Counted from the first letter of the stretch, positions 24,804 to 32,581 are shown. The stretch: DNA of 33,048 nt from Nitriliruptoraceae bacterium (GCA_003561535.1 PWWI01000303.1:1-33048); one strand, 5' to 3'. Notes: generated from the letters alone by a model not told the origin. Program-made: numbers and translations.

Positions 24804-25283
24804 TCAGTCGAGGATGGTCAGCAGTTGGGTGTTGGTTGCGCGATCGAGGGCGGCGAGCCCCTCCGGGTCGCCCACGCCCAGCACACATCCTGCGCGTTCA
24901 CGGAAAGCGAGCCGCATCGTGAGGCGGCCGTCGACGCGTCGCGTCAGGGGGAGCTGCCGGACCAGGTCGAGCAGCCGTGCGGAGGTCGGTGAGGGATCGC
25001 TGCACACCTGGTAGTGGATCCAGGTCCCCGTCCGTTTCTGCGACTCGACGAGCCCGGCCTTCCTCAGCGCCGAGAGGTCCCGTGACACCTGGTAGTCCTC
25101 GAGTTCGAGGATGTCGGCGATCTCGCACCCGCACAGGGTCTCGGAGATGTGGAGGAACAGTTGCATGATCTGGAGCCGTCGTGCCATACCGAGGGTGCGG
25201 AACACCTCGGCGGTGGCCTCCACCTCCTCGGACCCGGTCGTGGCGGCCGACACGGCTCGCCGGTCACTGCTGTCGCTCTCCAC
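24804..25283 (-). CDS. arsR: ArsR-family metalloregulator (second copy), divergent from arsD
   Basis: A 159-residue winged-helix regulator. The core is FRTLGMARRLQIMQLFL, with metal-site segment ETLCGCEIADIL and recognition region LEDYQVSRDLSALRKAGLV. The C-terminal ~60 residues extend beyond a minimal ArsR and include a Cys in ERAGCVLG. The chosen GTG at 25283 has GGAG seven bases upstream. The open frame continues upstream through the divergent promoter and was not used. It heads a three-gene operon with the two YlbF-like genes and faces arsDA. Confidence 0.87.
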   Translation of the reverse strand: MESDSSDRRAVSAATTGSEEVEATAEVFRTLGMARRLQIMQLFLHISETLCGCEIADILELEDYQVSRDLSALRKAGLVESQKRTGTWIHYQVCSDPSPTSARLLDLVRQLPLTRRVDGRLTMRLAFRERAGCVLGVGDPEGLAALDRATNTQLLTILD

Positions 25284-25351
25284 GGGATCGCTCCGAGGTC
25301 CGGGGCCTGGGGCCTGGGGCGGTGGTGCCGGGTACGCGGCCACCGGCTGGG

Positions 25352-25383
25352 TGCTTGCACTCAACTGCAGGCAAGGGTAGTGT
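25352..25383 (+). promoter_or_regulatory. arsDA promoter with overlapping operator
   Basis: A -35 TTGCAC (25355-25360), 17-bp spacer and -10 TAGTGT (25378-25383) form a good promoter. It is covered by inverted repeats: CTTGC (25354-25358) with GCAAG (25371-25375), and TGCA-N6-TGCA (25356-25369). The 21-mer at 25352-25372 recurs with 18 identities at 28576-28596 before the third arsR. A further half-dyad TTGC/GCAA lies at 25387-25402. A shared ArsR operator is inferred. Confidence 0.6.
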
Positions 25384-25473
25384 CGTTTGCACCGCAGCGC
25401 AAGCAGCGTAGCGGTCGCGCGGATCCGCCCCGCGGATCCGACGCACCCACCACCGCACGAGAGGACCCGCATC

Positions 25474-25863
25474 GTGTCAGACTCGCTGCCCGCGCTGGAC
25501 CTGCCACTGGCGACCGGAACCGATGCCGCCAACCGAGCTACCGCCCCGACCGGACCGGTCGATGTCGCCGTGTTCGACCCTCCCATGTGTTGTTCGAGCG
25601 GGGTGTGCGGTCCGGGGATCGACCCGATGCTGTTGCGGGTGTCCGCGGACCTCGGCTGGCTGGGCAAGCAGGGGCTGACCGTCGAGCGGGTGAACCTCGG
25701 TCAGGAACCGATGCGGTTCGTCGAGACACCTGAGGTGCGTGAGTTGCTCGACCGTGATGGCGAGGACGCGCTGCCGGTGGTGTTCATCCGTGGCGAGGTG
25801 TTCGCAGCCGGTCGTTACCCCAACCGCATGGAGTTGGCCGGTGCCCTCGGCCTGTCGCTCTGA
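25474..25863 (+). CDS. arsD: Arsenic metallochaperone ArsD
   Basis: A 129-residue thioredoxin-fold chaperone that passes As(III)/Sb(III) to ArsA. C39-C40-x4-C45 in PPMCCSSGVCGPGID has the spacing of the E. coli metal-binding cysteines C12, C13 and C18. The rest (LGWLGKQGLTVERVNLGQEP, ALPVVFIRGEVFAAGRYP) is standard. A ~30-residue N-terminal extension precedes the core. The start is GTG, with AGAGGA eight bases upstream. arsA follows 89 bases later. The C-terminal Cys pairs of some ArsD proteins are absent. Confidence 0.93.
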   Translation: MSDSLPALDLPLATGTDAANRATAPTGPVDVAVFDPPMCCSSGVCGPGIDPMLLRVSADLGWLGKQGLTVERVNLGQEPMRFVETPEVRELLDRDGEDALPVVFIRGEVFAAGRYPNRMELAGALGLSL

Positions 25864-25952
25864 GGGGTCACTGCAGCGCCGAGCCCTCGGCAGCTCCCTC
25901 TGCCCCATCGCCACGGCTCGGTGCCCCCGACGGCGCCACCAGGAGTTCCCCC

Positions 25953-27737
25953 GTGTCACTGACCGTTCCTGCCCCGACCACGGCGGCTCCTGAGTGGAGT
26001 CGGTGGACCACCCCGTTCGCCTTCTTCACCGGCAAGGGCGGGGTGGGCAAGACCACGATCGCGGCCTCGTCGGCGATCGCGCTGGCCGACCGCGGTGGCC
26101 GCGTCCTGATCGTGTCGACCGATCCCGCCTCCAACCTCGGCGACGTGTTCGGCCTGGAGGTCGGCAGCGACCCGCTGCCGGTCCCTTTGGTCGAGCGGCT
26201 CGAGGTGATGGACATCGATCCGGAGGCCGCGGCGCTCGCGTTCCGGGAGCGGGTCGTCGGTCCCTATCGGGGTGTCCTGCCGGCGACCTCGATCGCGGCG
26301 ATGGAGGAGCAGCTCGCGGGTGCCTGCACCGTGGAGATCGCCGCGTTCGATCAGTTCACGGCGCTACTCGCCGATCCGGACATCCGTCGACGCTACGACC
26401 ATGTCGTCTTCGACACCGCGCCGACCGGTCACACCCTGCGGCTGTTGAGCCTGCCGGCAGCCTGGTCGGGCTACATCGAGAAGAGCCCACAGGGGGCGAG
26501 CTGCCTGGGTCCACTCGCGGGACTCGAGGCCCAGCAGTCCCGGTACCAGGCCGCGCTGGACGCGCTGGCCGACCCTTCGCTGACCACGGTCGCGTTGGTG
26601 TCTCGGCCGGAGGCCTCGGCGCTGGCCGAGGCGGCACGCGCCGGAGCCGAGCTGGCCGGGATCGGCATCGACAACCAGCGGCTGCTGCTCAACGGGGTGC
26701 TGCTCGACGACCCCGCTGGTGACGCCACGGCGATCGCGATCCAGGCCCGCCAGCAGGAAGCCTGGGCGGATCGCCCGGCGGCCCTCACCGAGCTGGCGGT
26801 GGCCGAGGTGCCGCTCGTGCCCTCGACGTTGACCGGGGTCGAGGCCCTGCGTGCGTTGGTCAGCCCGCAGGAGCTCGTGAACGTCACCGATCCGGACGAA
26901 GACGCGCCGGCGCTCCACGTGACCGACTCCCTGCGCGCCCTGGTCGACGATGTCGAGGCCGGCGGGCACGGCGTGTTCATGACCATGGGCAAGGGCGGCG
27001 TCGGCAAGACCACGGTCGCCTCCGCCGTCGCGGTCGCCCTGGCCGATCGCGGCCACCGGGTGATCCTGTCCACCACCGATCCGGCCGCCCACGTCGCTCG
27101 CGCCGTCGGTGAAGTGCCGGACGGTCTCGAGCTCCAGCGCATCGACCCGGTCGCCGAGACCGCCAGGTACTCCGCCGAGGTCATGGACGCCGCGGGCGAG
27201 CTCGACGAGGACGGTCGCGCCCTGCTGGAGGAGGACCTCCGCAGCCCCTGCACCGAGGAGATCGCGGTGTTCCGCGCCTTCGCTCGGACCATGGCACAGG
27301 CGGAGGACGCCTTCGTGGTGCTCGACACCGCGCCCACCGGACACACCCTGCTGTTGCTGGATGCGTCCTCGGCGTACCACCAGCAGCTGGCGTCCACCGG
27401 CGGCGAGGTCGCTGATGAGGTCAGGGCCCTGCTGCCACGGCTGCGTGACCCTGAGCAGGTGCGGATCGCTGTCGTGACCCTGCCCGAGTCAACCCCGATC
27501 CTGGAGGCCTCCCGGCTCTCCGACGACCTGATCCGGGCCGGCATCACCCCCTACGGCTGGATCGTGAACTCCAGCCTGGCGGCGACGGGTACGCAGCATC
27601 CGCTGCTCGAGGACCGTGCGCGTCAGGAAGCTCGCCAGATCAGCGAGGTCGCCGCAGCGGCCCAGCGGTTGTACATCTCGTCCTGGCGCGCGCAGGCTCC
27701 GGAGGGTGCCGAGCGGCTCCGCGAGCTCGTCGCGTGA
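25953..27737 (+). CDS. arsA: Arsenite-stimulated ATPase ArsA (two-domain)
   Basis: 594 residues, a full tandem duplication. P-loops GKGGVGKTT lie at 27-35 and ~346-354, and signature segments DTAPTGHT at ~154 and ~458. The three metalloid-binding Cys of E. coli ArsA (C113, C172, C422) have counterparts C125 (GACTVEIA), C184 (GASCLGPL) and C433 (SPCTEEIA), so the As(III) site looks intact. ArsA powers efflux through a membrane partner, classically ArsB. No arsB is present here; the nearby permease is ArsP-like. The GTG start has AGGAG seven bases upstream. The stop overlaps the start of the PIG-L remnant (GTGA). Confidence 0.96.
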   Translation: MSLTVPAPTTAAPEWSRWTTPFAFFTGKGGVGKTTIAASSAIALADRGGRVLIVSTDPASNLGDVFGLEVGSDPLPVPLVERLEVMDIDPEAAALAFRERVVGPYRGVLPATSIAAMEEQLAGACTVEIAAFDQFTALLADPDIRRRYDHVVFDTAPTGHTLRLLSLPAAWSGYIEKSPQGASCLGPLAGLEAQQSRYQAALDALADPSLTTVALVSRPEASALAEAARAGAELAGIGIDNQRLLLNGVLLDDPAGDATAIAIQARQQEAWADRPAALTELAVAEVPLVPSTLTGVEALRALVSPQELVNVTDPDEDAPALHVTDSLRALVDDVEAGGHGVFMTMGKGGVGKTTVASAVAVALADRGHRVILSTTDPAAHVARAVGEVPDGLELQRIDPVAETARYSAEVMDAAGELDEDGRALLEEDLRSPCTEEIAVFRAFARTMAQAEDAFVVLDTAPTGHTLLLLDASSAYHQQLASTGGEVADEVRALLPRLRDPEQVRIAVVTLPESTPILEASRLSDDLIRAGITPYGWIVNSSLAATGTQHPLLEDRARQEARQISEVAAAAQRLYISSWRAQAPEGAERLRELVA

Positions 27738-28230
27738 CCCGCGGCGATCGGCCTCTGGGCGTGCACCACCTGATGCTGGTGCACGCCGACCTCGCTGCGG
27801 TGCGAGCGCGGGAACTGGACGCGTCACTGGCGGCGCTCGGGGTGACCGACAGCGTGCGGTTCGGCTACCCGGACTCCGGACACGTCCCGGGCTTCGACGG
27901 GGTCTCGGAGCTCGATCCCGGACAGCACGGCCTGGCCCCCGACTGCTTCTACCGGGTCCCCTTCGAGCGACCGCTCGAACGGCTCGTGGCGCTGATCCGT
28001 GCGACACGGCCGGAGGTCCTGGTCACCTACCCGCCGGACGGGGACTGCCCCCATCCCGACCATACGCGCACCCACCTGTTGACCGTTGCGGCCTACGAGG
28101 CCGCTGCTGACCCGGAGCGGTTCCCGGATGCCGGTGCGCCGTGGGTGGTCGCGAAGCTGTACTACACCACGGTGTCCGATCCGGCGCGCAGCGCCTCGAT
28201 CGACGCCGCCTCTCAGGCGCGCGCCCTCGG
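27734..28230 (+). pseudogene. PIG-L / mycothiol-type deacetylase remnant
   Basis: Recognisable PIG-L (MshB/Mca-like) sequence: LMLVHA at the start, LAAVRARELDASLAALGV, FGYPDSGHVPGFDG, and the second metal motif in GDCPHPDHTRTHLL. The first metal motif (normally HPDDE, right after LMxVHA) is missing: VHA runs straight into DLAAVRARELD, consistent with an in-frame deletion of some 45-50 codons. After about 28230 the frame stays open to 28516 but reads through the opposite strand of a chemotaxis-receptor remnant. Both ends of the active site are therefore damaged. An intact form would act on a mycothiol-type sugar or S-conjugate, plausible beside arsenic genes. Confidence 0.7.
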
Positions 28231-28454
28231 CTTCGCCAACTCCTTGACCTGGTTGGCCACCACCGCGAACCCTGGCCCACCTCACCCGGACGCGCCGCCT
28301 CGATCGTGTCGTTCAACGCCAACAGGTTCGTCTGCCCCGCGTTCGCGCCCATCTGTGCTGAGAGCCCCGCGGGTTCACCGGAGGAGCCCTCGACCTGCCC
28401 GGTCGCACCTTCGACCCGGGTGCGGACGCTGCTGGCAGTTCCGACGACCACATC
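28231..28454 (-). pseudogene. Methyl-accepting chemotaxis protein fragment
   Basis: On the minus strand, 28454 to 28269 reads VVVGTASSVRTRVEGATGQ... and then GANAGQTNLLALNDTIEAAR, the signalling tip of chemotaxis receptors (usual form AxQTNLLALNAxIEAARAGE). At about 28268 the frame shifts by one base and continues FAVVANQVKELAK to 28231, the expected next segment. About 75 codons survive, with no start, membrane segments or remainder. It abuts the PIG-L remnant in inverted orientation. From 28455 to the arsR promoter at 28576 I see no further gene. Confidence 0.7.
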
Positions 28455-28575
28455 GGCCGGTGCAGGTCCCGGCTCATGGGCCCGTGCAGATCCGTTTCGG
28501 GGGTGCCTTCCGGTGACCAGCGGCGGCTCGCGGTACCCCGGGACCGATGGGCCGCCGAGTTGGGGACCTTCGGCC

Positions 28576-28621
28576 TGCTTGCAGTTCACTGCAGGCCGGG
28601 TACTGTTCAACCATGGTTGAA
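28576..28621 (+). promoter_or_regulatory. Promoter and operators of the third arsR gene
   Basis: A -35 TTGCAG (28579-28584), 16-bp spacer and -10 TACTGT (28601-28606). A dyad TGCAG-TTCA-CTGCA (28580-28593) lies in the spacer region and belongs to the 21-mer shared with the arsD promoter. A second, perfect 16-bp palindrome TTCAACCATGGTTGAA spans 28606-28621, with the TTCAA-N6-TTGAA form common for ArsR operators, over the likely transcription start. Binding is inferred. Confidence 0.62.
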
Positions 28622-28642
28622 ACGTTGAACGCGGAGGTGGCA

Positions 28643-29011
28643 ATGGCCACCGACCGCACCCCACCGGCCCTCGACGTCGAGGTGGATGACACCCGTCGCC
28701 TCGTGCTGCTCAAGGCCGCCGCGGACCCGACCCGCCTGGCGGTGTTGGACAGCCTCGCGCGTGGGGGTGCCCGCTGCCACTGCGACCTCGAGGAGGAGCT
28801 CGGCCTGGCAGCCAACCGACTGGCCTTCCACCTCAAGGTGCTCAAGCGGGCCGGGCTCGTGACCTCTCAGCGCCACGGGCGCCGGATGCGCTACTACCTC
28901 GAGGAGGGCGCGTTGGATGCCGTCCGCGCCGCCGTTCCGACGCTGACCGACCCTGACCACCTGACCGCGCACTGCTCCGCATGCGAGACCACCGACGAGG
29001 CGACCCGATGA
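28643..29011 (+). CDS. arsR: ArsR-family metalloregulator (third copy)
   Basis: A 122-residue winged-helix repressor: LLKAAADPTRLAVLDSL, metal-site GARCHCDLEEEL, recognition AANRLAFHLKVLKRAGLV, wing GRRMRYYLE, and a C-terminal CSAC pair. The ATG at 28643 follows GGAGG by five bases. An in-frame ATG at 28613 lies inside the palindromic operator and would give a leaderless message, so it is less likely. It is closest to the first ArsR (23511), which shares the CHC site. The stop overlaps the permease start (ATGA), so repressor and permease are co-translated. Confidence 0.9.
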   Translation: MATDRTPPALDVEVDDTRRLVLLKAAADPTRLAVLDSLARGGARCHCDLEEELGLAANRLAFHLKVLKRAGLVTSQRHGRRMRYYLEEGALDAVRAAVPTLTDPDHLTAHCSACETTDEATR

Positions 29012-30135
29012 GCACCACCGACAACGACGCCAGCAGCGATCCGGCCGAGCAGCCGTCAGCGCAGGAGCAGGCGACCGACACCCGCCTCGACGCCGCTGGG
29101 CCCACCGGGCCGACCGGGTCGACGACCCGCCGCCTGGTGCTCGGCCTGGTGGCCGCAGCCGGCGCCTGGGCACTGATCTACGCCATCAACGAGCGGCTGT
29201 GGGATGTGCTGATCTACGACCTCGCCGGGTTGGATCCCGAGACCCGTCTGGGCCACGCGGTCCATTTCTTCCTCTACGACACCGCGAAGATCATGCTGCT
29301 GATCATCGGGCTGATCTTCGCGATCTCCCTGGCCCGCTCGGCGGTCCCACCCGAGCGGGTGCGAGAGCTGATCATCGGCCGGCACGTGGCCGTCGGGTTC
29401 GGTCTCGCGGCGGTGTTCGGCGCGCTCACGCCCTTCTGCTCCTGCTCCTCGGTGCCGCTGTTCATCGGGTTCGTGGCCGCAGGTGTGCCCCTGGGTGTGA
29501 CCCTGACCTTCCTGATCACCTCACCGCTGATCAACCAGGTCGGTGTGGTCATGCTCGCCGGCATGGTCGGGTGGGAGATCGCCGCGCTGTACGTGCTCAC
29601 GGCCATGACGATGGCGGTGATCGCCGGGGTGCTGCTGTCGCAGTTCGATCTGGAGCGATGGATCGACCCCTTCGTGAAGGACATCACCGTGCCCACCGGC
29701 GTGGACGGCGGCAAGCCGACCCTGGCCGACCGCATCGAGTCTGCCAAGGGCGAGACGGTGGACATCGTGCGCACCGTCTGGCCCTACGTGCTGGTGGGCA
29801 TCGGTATCGGTGCCGGGATCCACGGTTGGGTGCCGGAGGACTTCTTCCAGACCACCGGCATCGCCGACAGCCTGTGGTCGGTGCCCGTCGCCACGGTGGC
29901 CGGGGTGCCGCTGTACGCCAACGTCGCCGGCGTGGTGCCCCTGGTCGAGGCGGTCTACGCCAAGGGGCTGGGCCTCGGCACGGCGATGTCGTTCATGATG
30001 AGCATCGTGGCGTTGTCCCTGCCGGCGCTGATCCTGCTCAAGCGCGTGATGAAGCTGCCACTGCTCGCGATCTTCACCGCGGTGGTGACCACCGGGATCA
30101 TCGCGATCGGCTTCATCTTCGACCTGATCGTCTGA
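29008..30135 (+). CDS. arsP: ArsP-like permease (DUF318 family)
   Basis: 375 residues. A ~45-residue polar head precedes about eight or nine membrane helices. The signature LTPFCSCSSVPLFIGF carries C144 and C146, as in ArsP/DUF318 permeases, and a second conserved segment is FLITSPLINQVG. Known ArsP exports trivalent organoarsenicals. Related permeases occur widely with ArsR and a small thioredoxin-like protein, exactly this order. The permease could also be the efflux partner for ArsA here, since arsB and acr3 are absent from the window; that is inference. It overlaps the arsR stop. Confidence 0.85.
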   Translation: MSTTDNDASSDPAEQPSAQEQATDTRLDAAGPTGPTGSTTRRLVLGLVAAAGAWALIYAINERLWDVLIYDLAGLDPETRLGHAVHFFLYDTAKIMLLIIGLIFAISLARSAVPPERVRELIIGRHVAVGFGLAAVFGALTPFCSCSSVPLFIGFVAAGVPLGVTLTFLITSPLINQVGVVMLAGMVGWEIAALYVLTAMTMAVIAGVLLSQFDLERWIDPFVKDITVPTGVDGGKPTLADRIESAKGETVDIVRTVWPYVLVGIGIGAGIHGWVPEDFFQTTGIADSLWSVPVATVAGVPLYANVAGVVPLVEAVYAKGLGLGTAMSFMMSIVALSLPALILLKRVMKLPLLAIFTAVVTTGIIAIGFIFDLIV

Positions 30136-30181
30136 CCGCACGCTCCGACCACCCGAACGCCACGACACGAGAGGAACACCG

Positions 30182-30415
30182 ATGGATATCAAGGTCCTGG
30201 GACCTGGCTGCAAGAACTGCGTGACCATGGAGGCCCGCCCCCGCGAGGCGCTCGAAGGTCTCGGCAAGGACGCCACGATCGAGAAGGTCACCGACGCCGC
30301 CGACATCATGGGCTACGGGATCATGTCGACGCCCGGCTTGGTCGTCGACGGCAAGGTGGTCGTCAGCGGCCGCGTCCCCTCGGTCAAGCAGCTCACGAGC
30401 ATGCTGGACGGCTGA
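30182..30415 (+). CDS. Small thioredoxin-like protein (CxxC)
   Basis: A 77-residue minimal thioredoxin fold of the redox-active-disulfide type: MDIKVLGPGCKNC puts C10 and C13 in the active site, and MSTPGLVVDGKVVVSGRVPS holds the cis-Pro region. Family members are typically encoded just after DUF318/ArsP permeases and may hand metalloid or electrons to them. GAGAGGA precedes the ATG by about six bases. It is the last gene of the arsR-arsP unit. Confidence 0.88.
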   Translation: MDIKVLGPGCKNCVTMEARPREALEGLGKDATIEKVTDAADIMGYGIMSTPGLVVDGKVVVSGRVPSVKQLTSMLDG

Positions 30416-30458
30416 CGGCCCTCTCGGTGGGGGGCCGCAACCTGGGCCCTGTGCCGTG

Positions 30459-30502
30459 CCGCACGCGAGAAGCAGCGGGATACCGCTGCTTCTCGCGTGC
30501 GG
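30459..30502. repeat. Hairpin element 1, 20-bp perfect stem with GATA loop
   Basis: The arms 30459-30478 and 30483-30502 are perfectly complementary around GATA. The inner part is GAGAAGCAGCGG on the left. A related element follows 33 bases later with paired substitutions. It lies downstream of the ars unit and could act as a terminator, but the conserved loop and inner stem suggest a repeat family. Confidence 0.75.
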
Positions 30503-30535
30503 TTGGGGCTCGGCCGGTCCGTCGGCGGGTCGGTG

Positions 30536-30569
30536 CGTGAGAACCAGCGGGATACCGCTGGTTCTCACG
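30536..30569. repeat. Hairpin element 2, 15-bp perfect stem with GATA loop
   Basis: The arms 30536-30550 (CGTGAGAACCAGCGG) and 30555-30569 are perfect complements around GATA. Compared with element 1, GAAGC/GCTTC has become GAACC/GGTTC, and CGCGAG/CTCGCG has become CGTGAG/CTCACG. Pairing is kept in each case. Confidence 0.75.
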
Positions 30570-30635
30570 GGCGCGACCGTCACCACGTCCGGTTGGCGCG
30601 CATCGAGGTAGCGTTGCGGCCGATGGGAGGTCGGC

Positions 30636-31925
30636 ATGGCCGAGGATGAGGCGCAGCGTCCCGCGGGGGACCCCGCGGTGGCCGACGCAGCCTCGGACTC
30701 CCCGGCTGCGGACGACGGGCCAGCCTCGGACTCCCCGGCTGCGGGCGAGGGCCCAGCCGCGGACTCCCCGGCTGCGGGCGAGGGCCCAGCCGCGGACTCC
30801 CCGGCCGCGGACGGCGGGCCAGCCGCGGACTCCCCGGCTGCGGGCGAGGGCCCAGCCGCGGACTCCCCGGCTGCGGACGACGGGCCGATCTCTCTCGACC
30901 CCCTCGATGCGATCCCCGACGGCGAGCTGCCGATCGAGCAGCTGGTGGGCGAGCGCCCGCTCGAGGCGATGGCGACGATGCGCCGTCCGGCCGCCCTGCT
31001 CGGCACCTTCGTCACCGGCGGGGTCATGGGTGCCGCGGAGGTCGTCCCCGGGTTCTCCGGCGGCACCGTCGCGCTGGTGGCCGGCATCTACGAGCGCCTG
31101 ATCGCCAACATCCGGCAGGGCGCGCGGACGCTGTCGCTGCTGGTTCGGGCCCGACCCCGGGATGCGTGGCATGCGCTGTTGCTGATCGACTGGCTGTTCG
31201 TCATCGTGCTCGGCGTCGGCATGCTCGGGGTGCTGTTCACCGTGGTGGGCCCCCTGCGTGAGCTGCTCGAGACCCGCCCCATGGAGATGTCGTCGGTGTT
31301 CCTCGGGCTGGTGCTCGGGGCCGCCGTCATCGCGGGCCGACGCCTGCGGGAGGGCCGGGGACGGCACTTCCTGGTGGTCGTGGCCGCCGCGGCGGTCAGC
31401 TTCATCGGCCTCGGGTTCTCGCCCGGCACGATCGAGGACCCGAACCTGCTGCTGATCGTCGCCGGTGGTGCGATCGCGGTGACCGCGTGGATCCTGCCGG
31501 GCGTGTCGGGTTCGTTCCTGCTGCTGATCCTGGGGCTGTACCCGACCGTCGTCACAGCGGCGGCCGACCGCGATTTCGGCATCCTGATCCTGTTCGCGAT
31601 CGGCTGCCTGCTCGGTCTCGCGGCCTTCTCCACCTTCCTCAACTGGTTGCTCGCCCGGGCTCACGACCTGGTGCTCGCGGCCCTGATCGGGCTGATGGTC
31701 GGCAGCGTCCGCGTCCTGTGGCCCTGGCCGTCCGAGGCCGGCGTCGGGGGCTCCGCGGAGCTCGGTGCGCCGGTGGGCACCGAGGCCTTCCTCGCCCTGG
31801 CCCTGGCGCTGGTCGCGTTCGCGCTGGTCTACATGGGCGGGTTGTCGGCCAGCGCCGTGCAGCGCTTGCGAGCCAGCTGGGCCCAGCGTCGTGAGCTCCG
31901 CCAGGCGGAGCGCGAGCACGGCTAG
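30636..31925 (+). CDS. DUF368 family membrane protein (PopT-like undecaprenyl-phosphate translocase candidate)
   Basis: 429 residues. Residues 1-86 are a disordered Ala/Pro/Asp head containing six 11-residue repeats. The membrane part shows the two DUF368 signatures, VVPGFSGGTVALVAGIYERLI and ILPGVSGSFLLLILGLYPTV, about 160 residues apart, with roughly eight helices. DUF368 proteins (PopT) have been linked to recycling of undecaprenyl phosphate across the membrane. That activity is assumed for this copy by family only. GGGAGG five bases before the ATG sets the start. It does not obviously belong to the ars unit. Confidence 0.85.
   Translation: MAEDEAQRPAGDPAVADAASDSPAADDGPASDSPAAGEGPAADSPAAGEGPAADSPAADGGPAADSPAAGEGPAADSPAADDGPISLDPLDAIPDGELPIEQLVGERPLEAMATMRRPAALLGTFVTGGVMGAAEVVPGFSGGTVALVAGIYERLIANIRQGARTLSLLVRARPRDAWHALLLIDWLFVIVLGVGMLGVLFTVVGPLRELLETRPMEMSSVFLGLVLGAAVIAGRRLREGRGRHFLVVVAAAAVSFIGLGFSPGTIEDPNLLLIVAGGAIAVTAWILPGVSGSFLLLILGLYPTVVTAAADRDFGILILFAIGCLLGLAAFSTFLNWLLARAHDLVLAALIGLMVGSVRVLWPWPSEAGVGGSAELGAPVGTEAFLALALALVAFALVYMGGLSASAVQRLRASWAQRRELRQAEREHG
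30696..30893 (+). repeat. 33-bp tandem repeat (six units) inside the DUF368 gene
   Basis: Six in-frame units encode DSPAAGEGPAA and variants (DSPAADDGPAS, DSPAADGGPAA). DNA units such as GACTCCCCGGCTGCGGGCGA recur every 33 bp with few changes. Length variation between strains would be expected from slippage. Confidence 0.88.
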
Positions 31926-32127
31926 CGGCGACCGTGCAACGCTGGCGGGCCCACGGCTGCGCACCGCCGTCAGCCGTGACGCACCACCATCCGTGGACGG
32001 GTTGTGATAGGACTAGCTTTTCTACCGCTCACCGGCTGGTCGATGGGCGACGACCTGCGGGAGCTGGCGCTGGACAGCGGCGGTGTTCCGTGGGACAACT
32101 CAACTGTCGCCGAGGAGGTCAGCCAAC

Positions 32128-32559
32128 GTGCTGCTGCGCAACCGCTCGCAGAAGGTCGAGATGCTCCGAGCCATCCCGATGTTCTCGTACCTGACCAAGA
32201 AGCAGCTCGACGAGGTGGCACGACACAGCGACGAGCTCGAGTTCGAGGCGGGTCACGTGCTCGCCAGGGAGGGCTCGATCGGCCACGAGCTGTTCATCCT
32301 CGTCAGCGGCACCGCCACGGTCAGCCGCAACGGCAAGGTCCTCGCGCAGCTGCGGCGCGGCGACTTCGTCGGTGAGATGTCGCTGCTCGATAGCAAGCCA
32401 CGATCGGCCACCGTCGTCGCCGACGAGCCGATGTCGGTGCTGGTGATCGGTGAGCGGGAGTTCGGGCCGTTGCTGGCCAACGCCCCCGACCTCAGCCTTC
32501 GCCTGCTCAAGGCCATGGCGCAACGGCTGCGCGACGCGGACGCGGCGCTGACGCACTGA
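32128..32559 (+). CDS. Stand-alone cyclic-nucleotide-binding-domain protein
   Basis: A 143-residue single cNMP-binding domain: LRAIPMFSYLTKKQLDEVARHS, then HELFILVSGTATV, and the phosphate-binding cassette GEMSLLDSKPRSATVVA with Glu and Arg in the expected places. It ends in a helix (LLKAMAQRLRDADAAL) with no room for a DNA-binding domain, so it is not a Crp/Fnr regulator. The start is GTG, with GGAGG at 32114-32118 nine bases upstream. It converges on dapC. Of the ~200 bases before it, 31990-32030 is unusually AT-rich and may hold its promoter, but I cannot assign boxes with confidence. Confidence 0.85.
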   Translation: MLLRNRSQKVEMLRAIPMFSYLTKKQLDEVARHSDELEFEAGHVLAREGSIGHELFILVSGTATVSRNGKVLAQLRRGDFVGEMSLLDSKPRSATVVADEPMSVLVIGEREFGPLLANAPDLSLRLLKAMAQRLRDADAALTH

Positions 32560-32581
32560 CCACGATCCTGCAGAGCCTGGG

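Noticed and set aside
27734-28516. An intact 260-residue PIG-L deacetylase
   Set aside because: The first metal motif is missing, and the C-terminal third is antisense to a chemotaxis-receptor fragment.
30696-30893. The 33-bp repeats as a CRISPR array
   Set aside because: The units are contiguous, with no unique spacers, and encode an in-frame peptide repeat.
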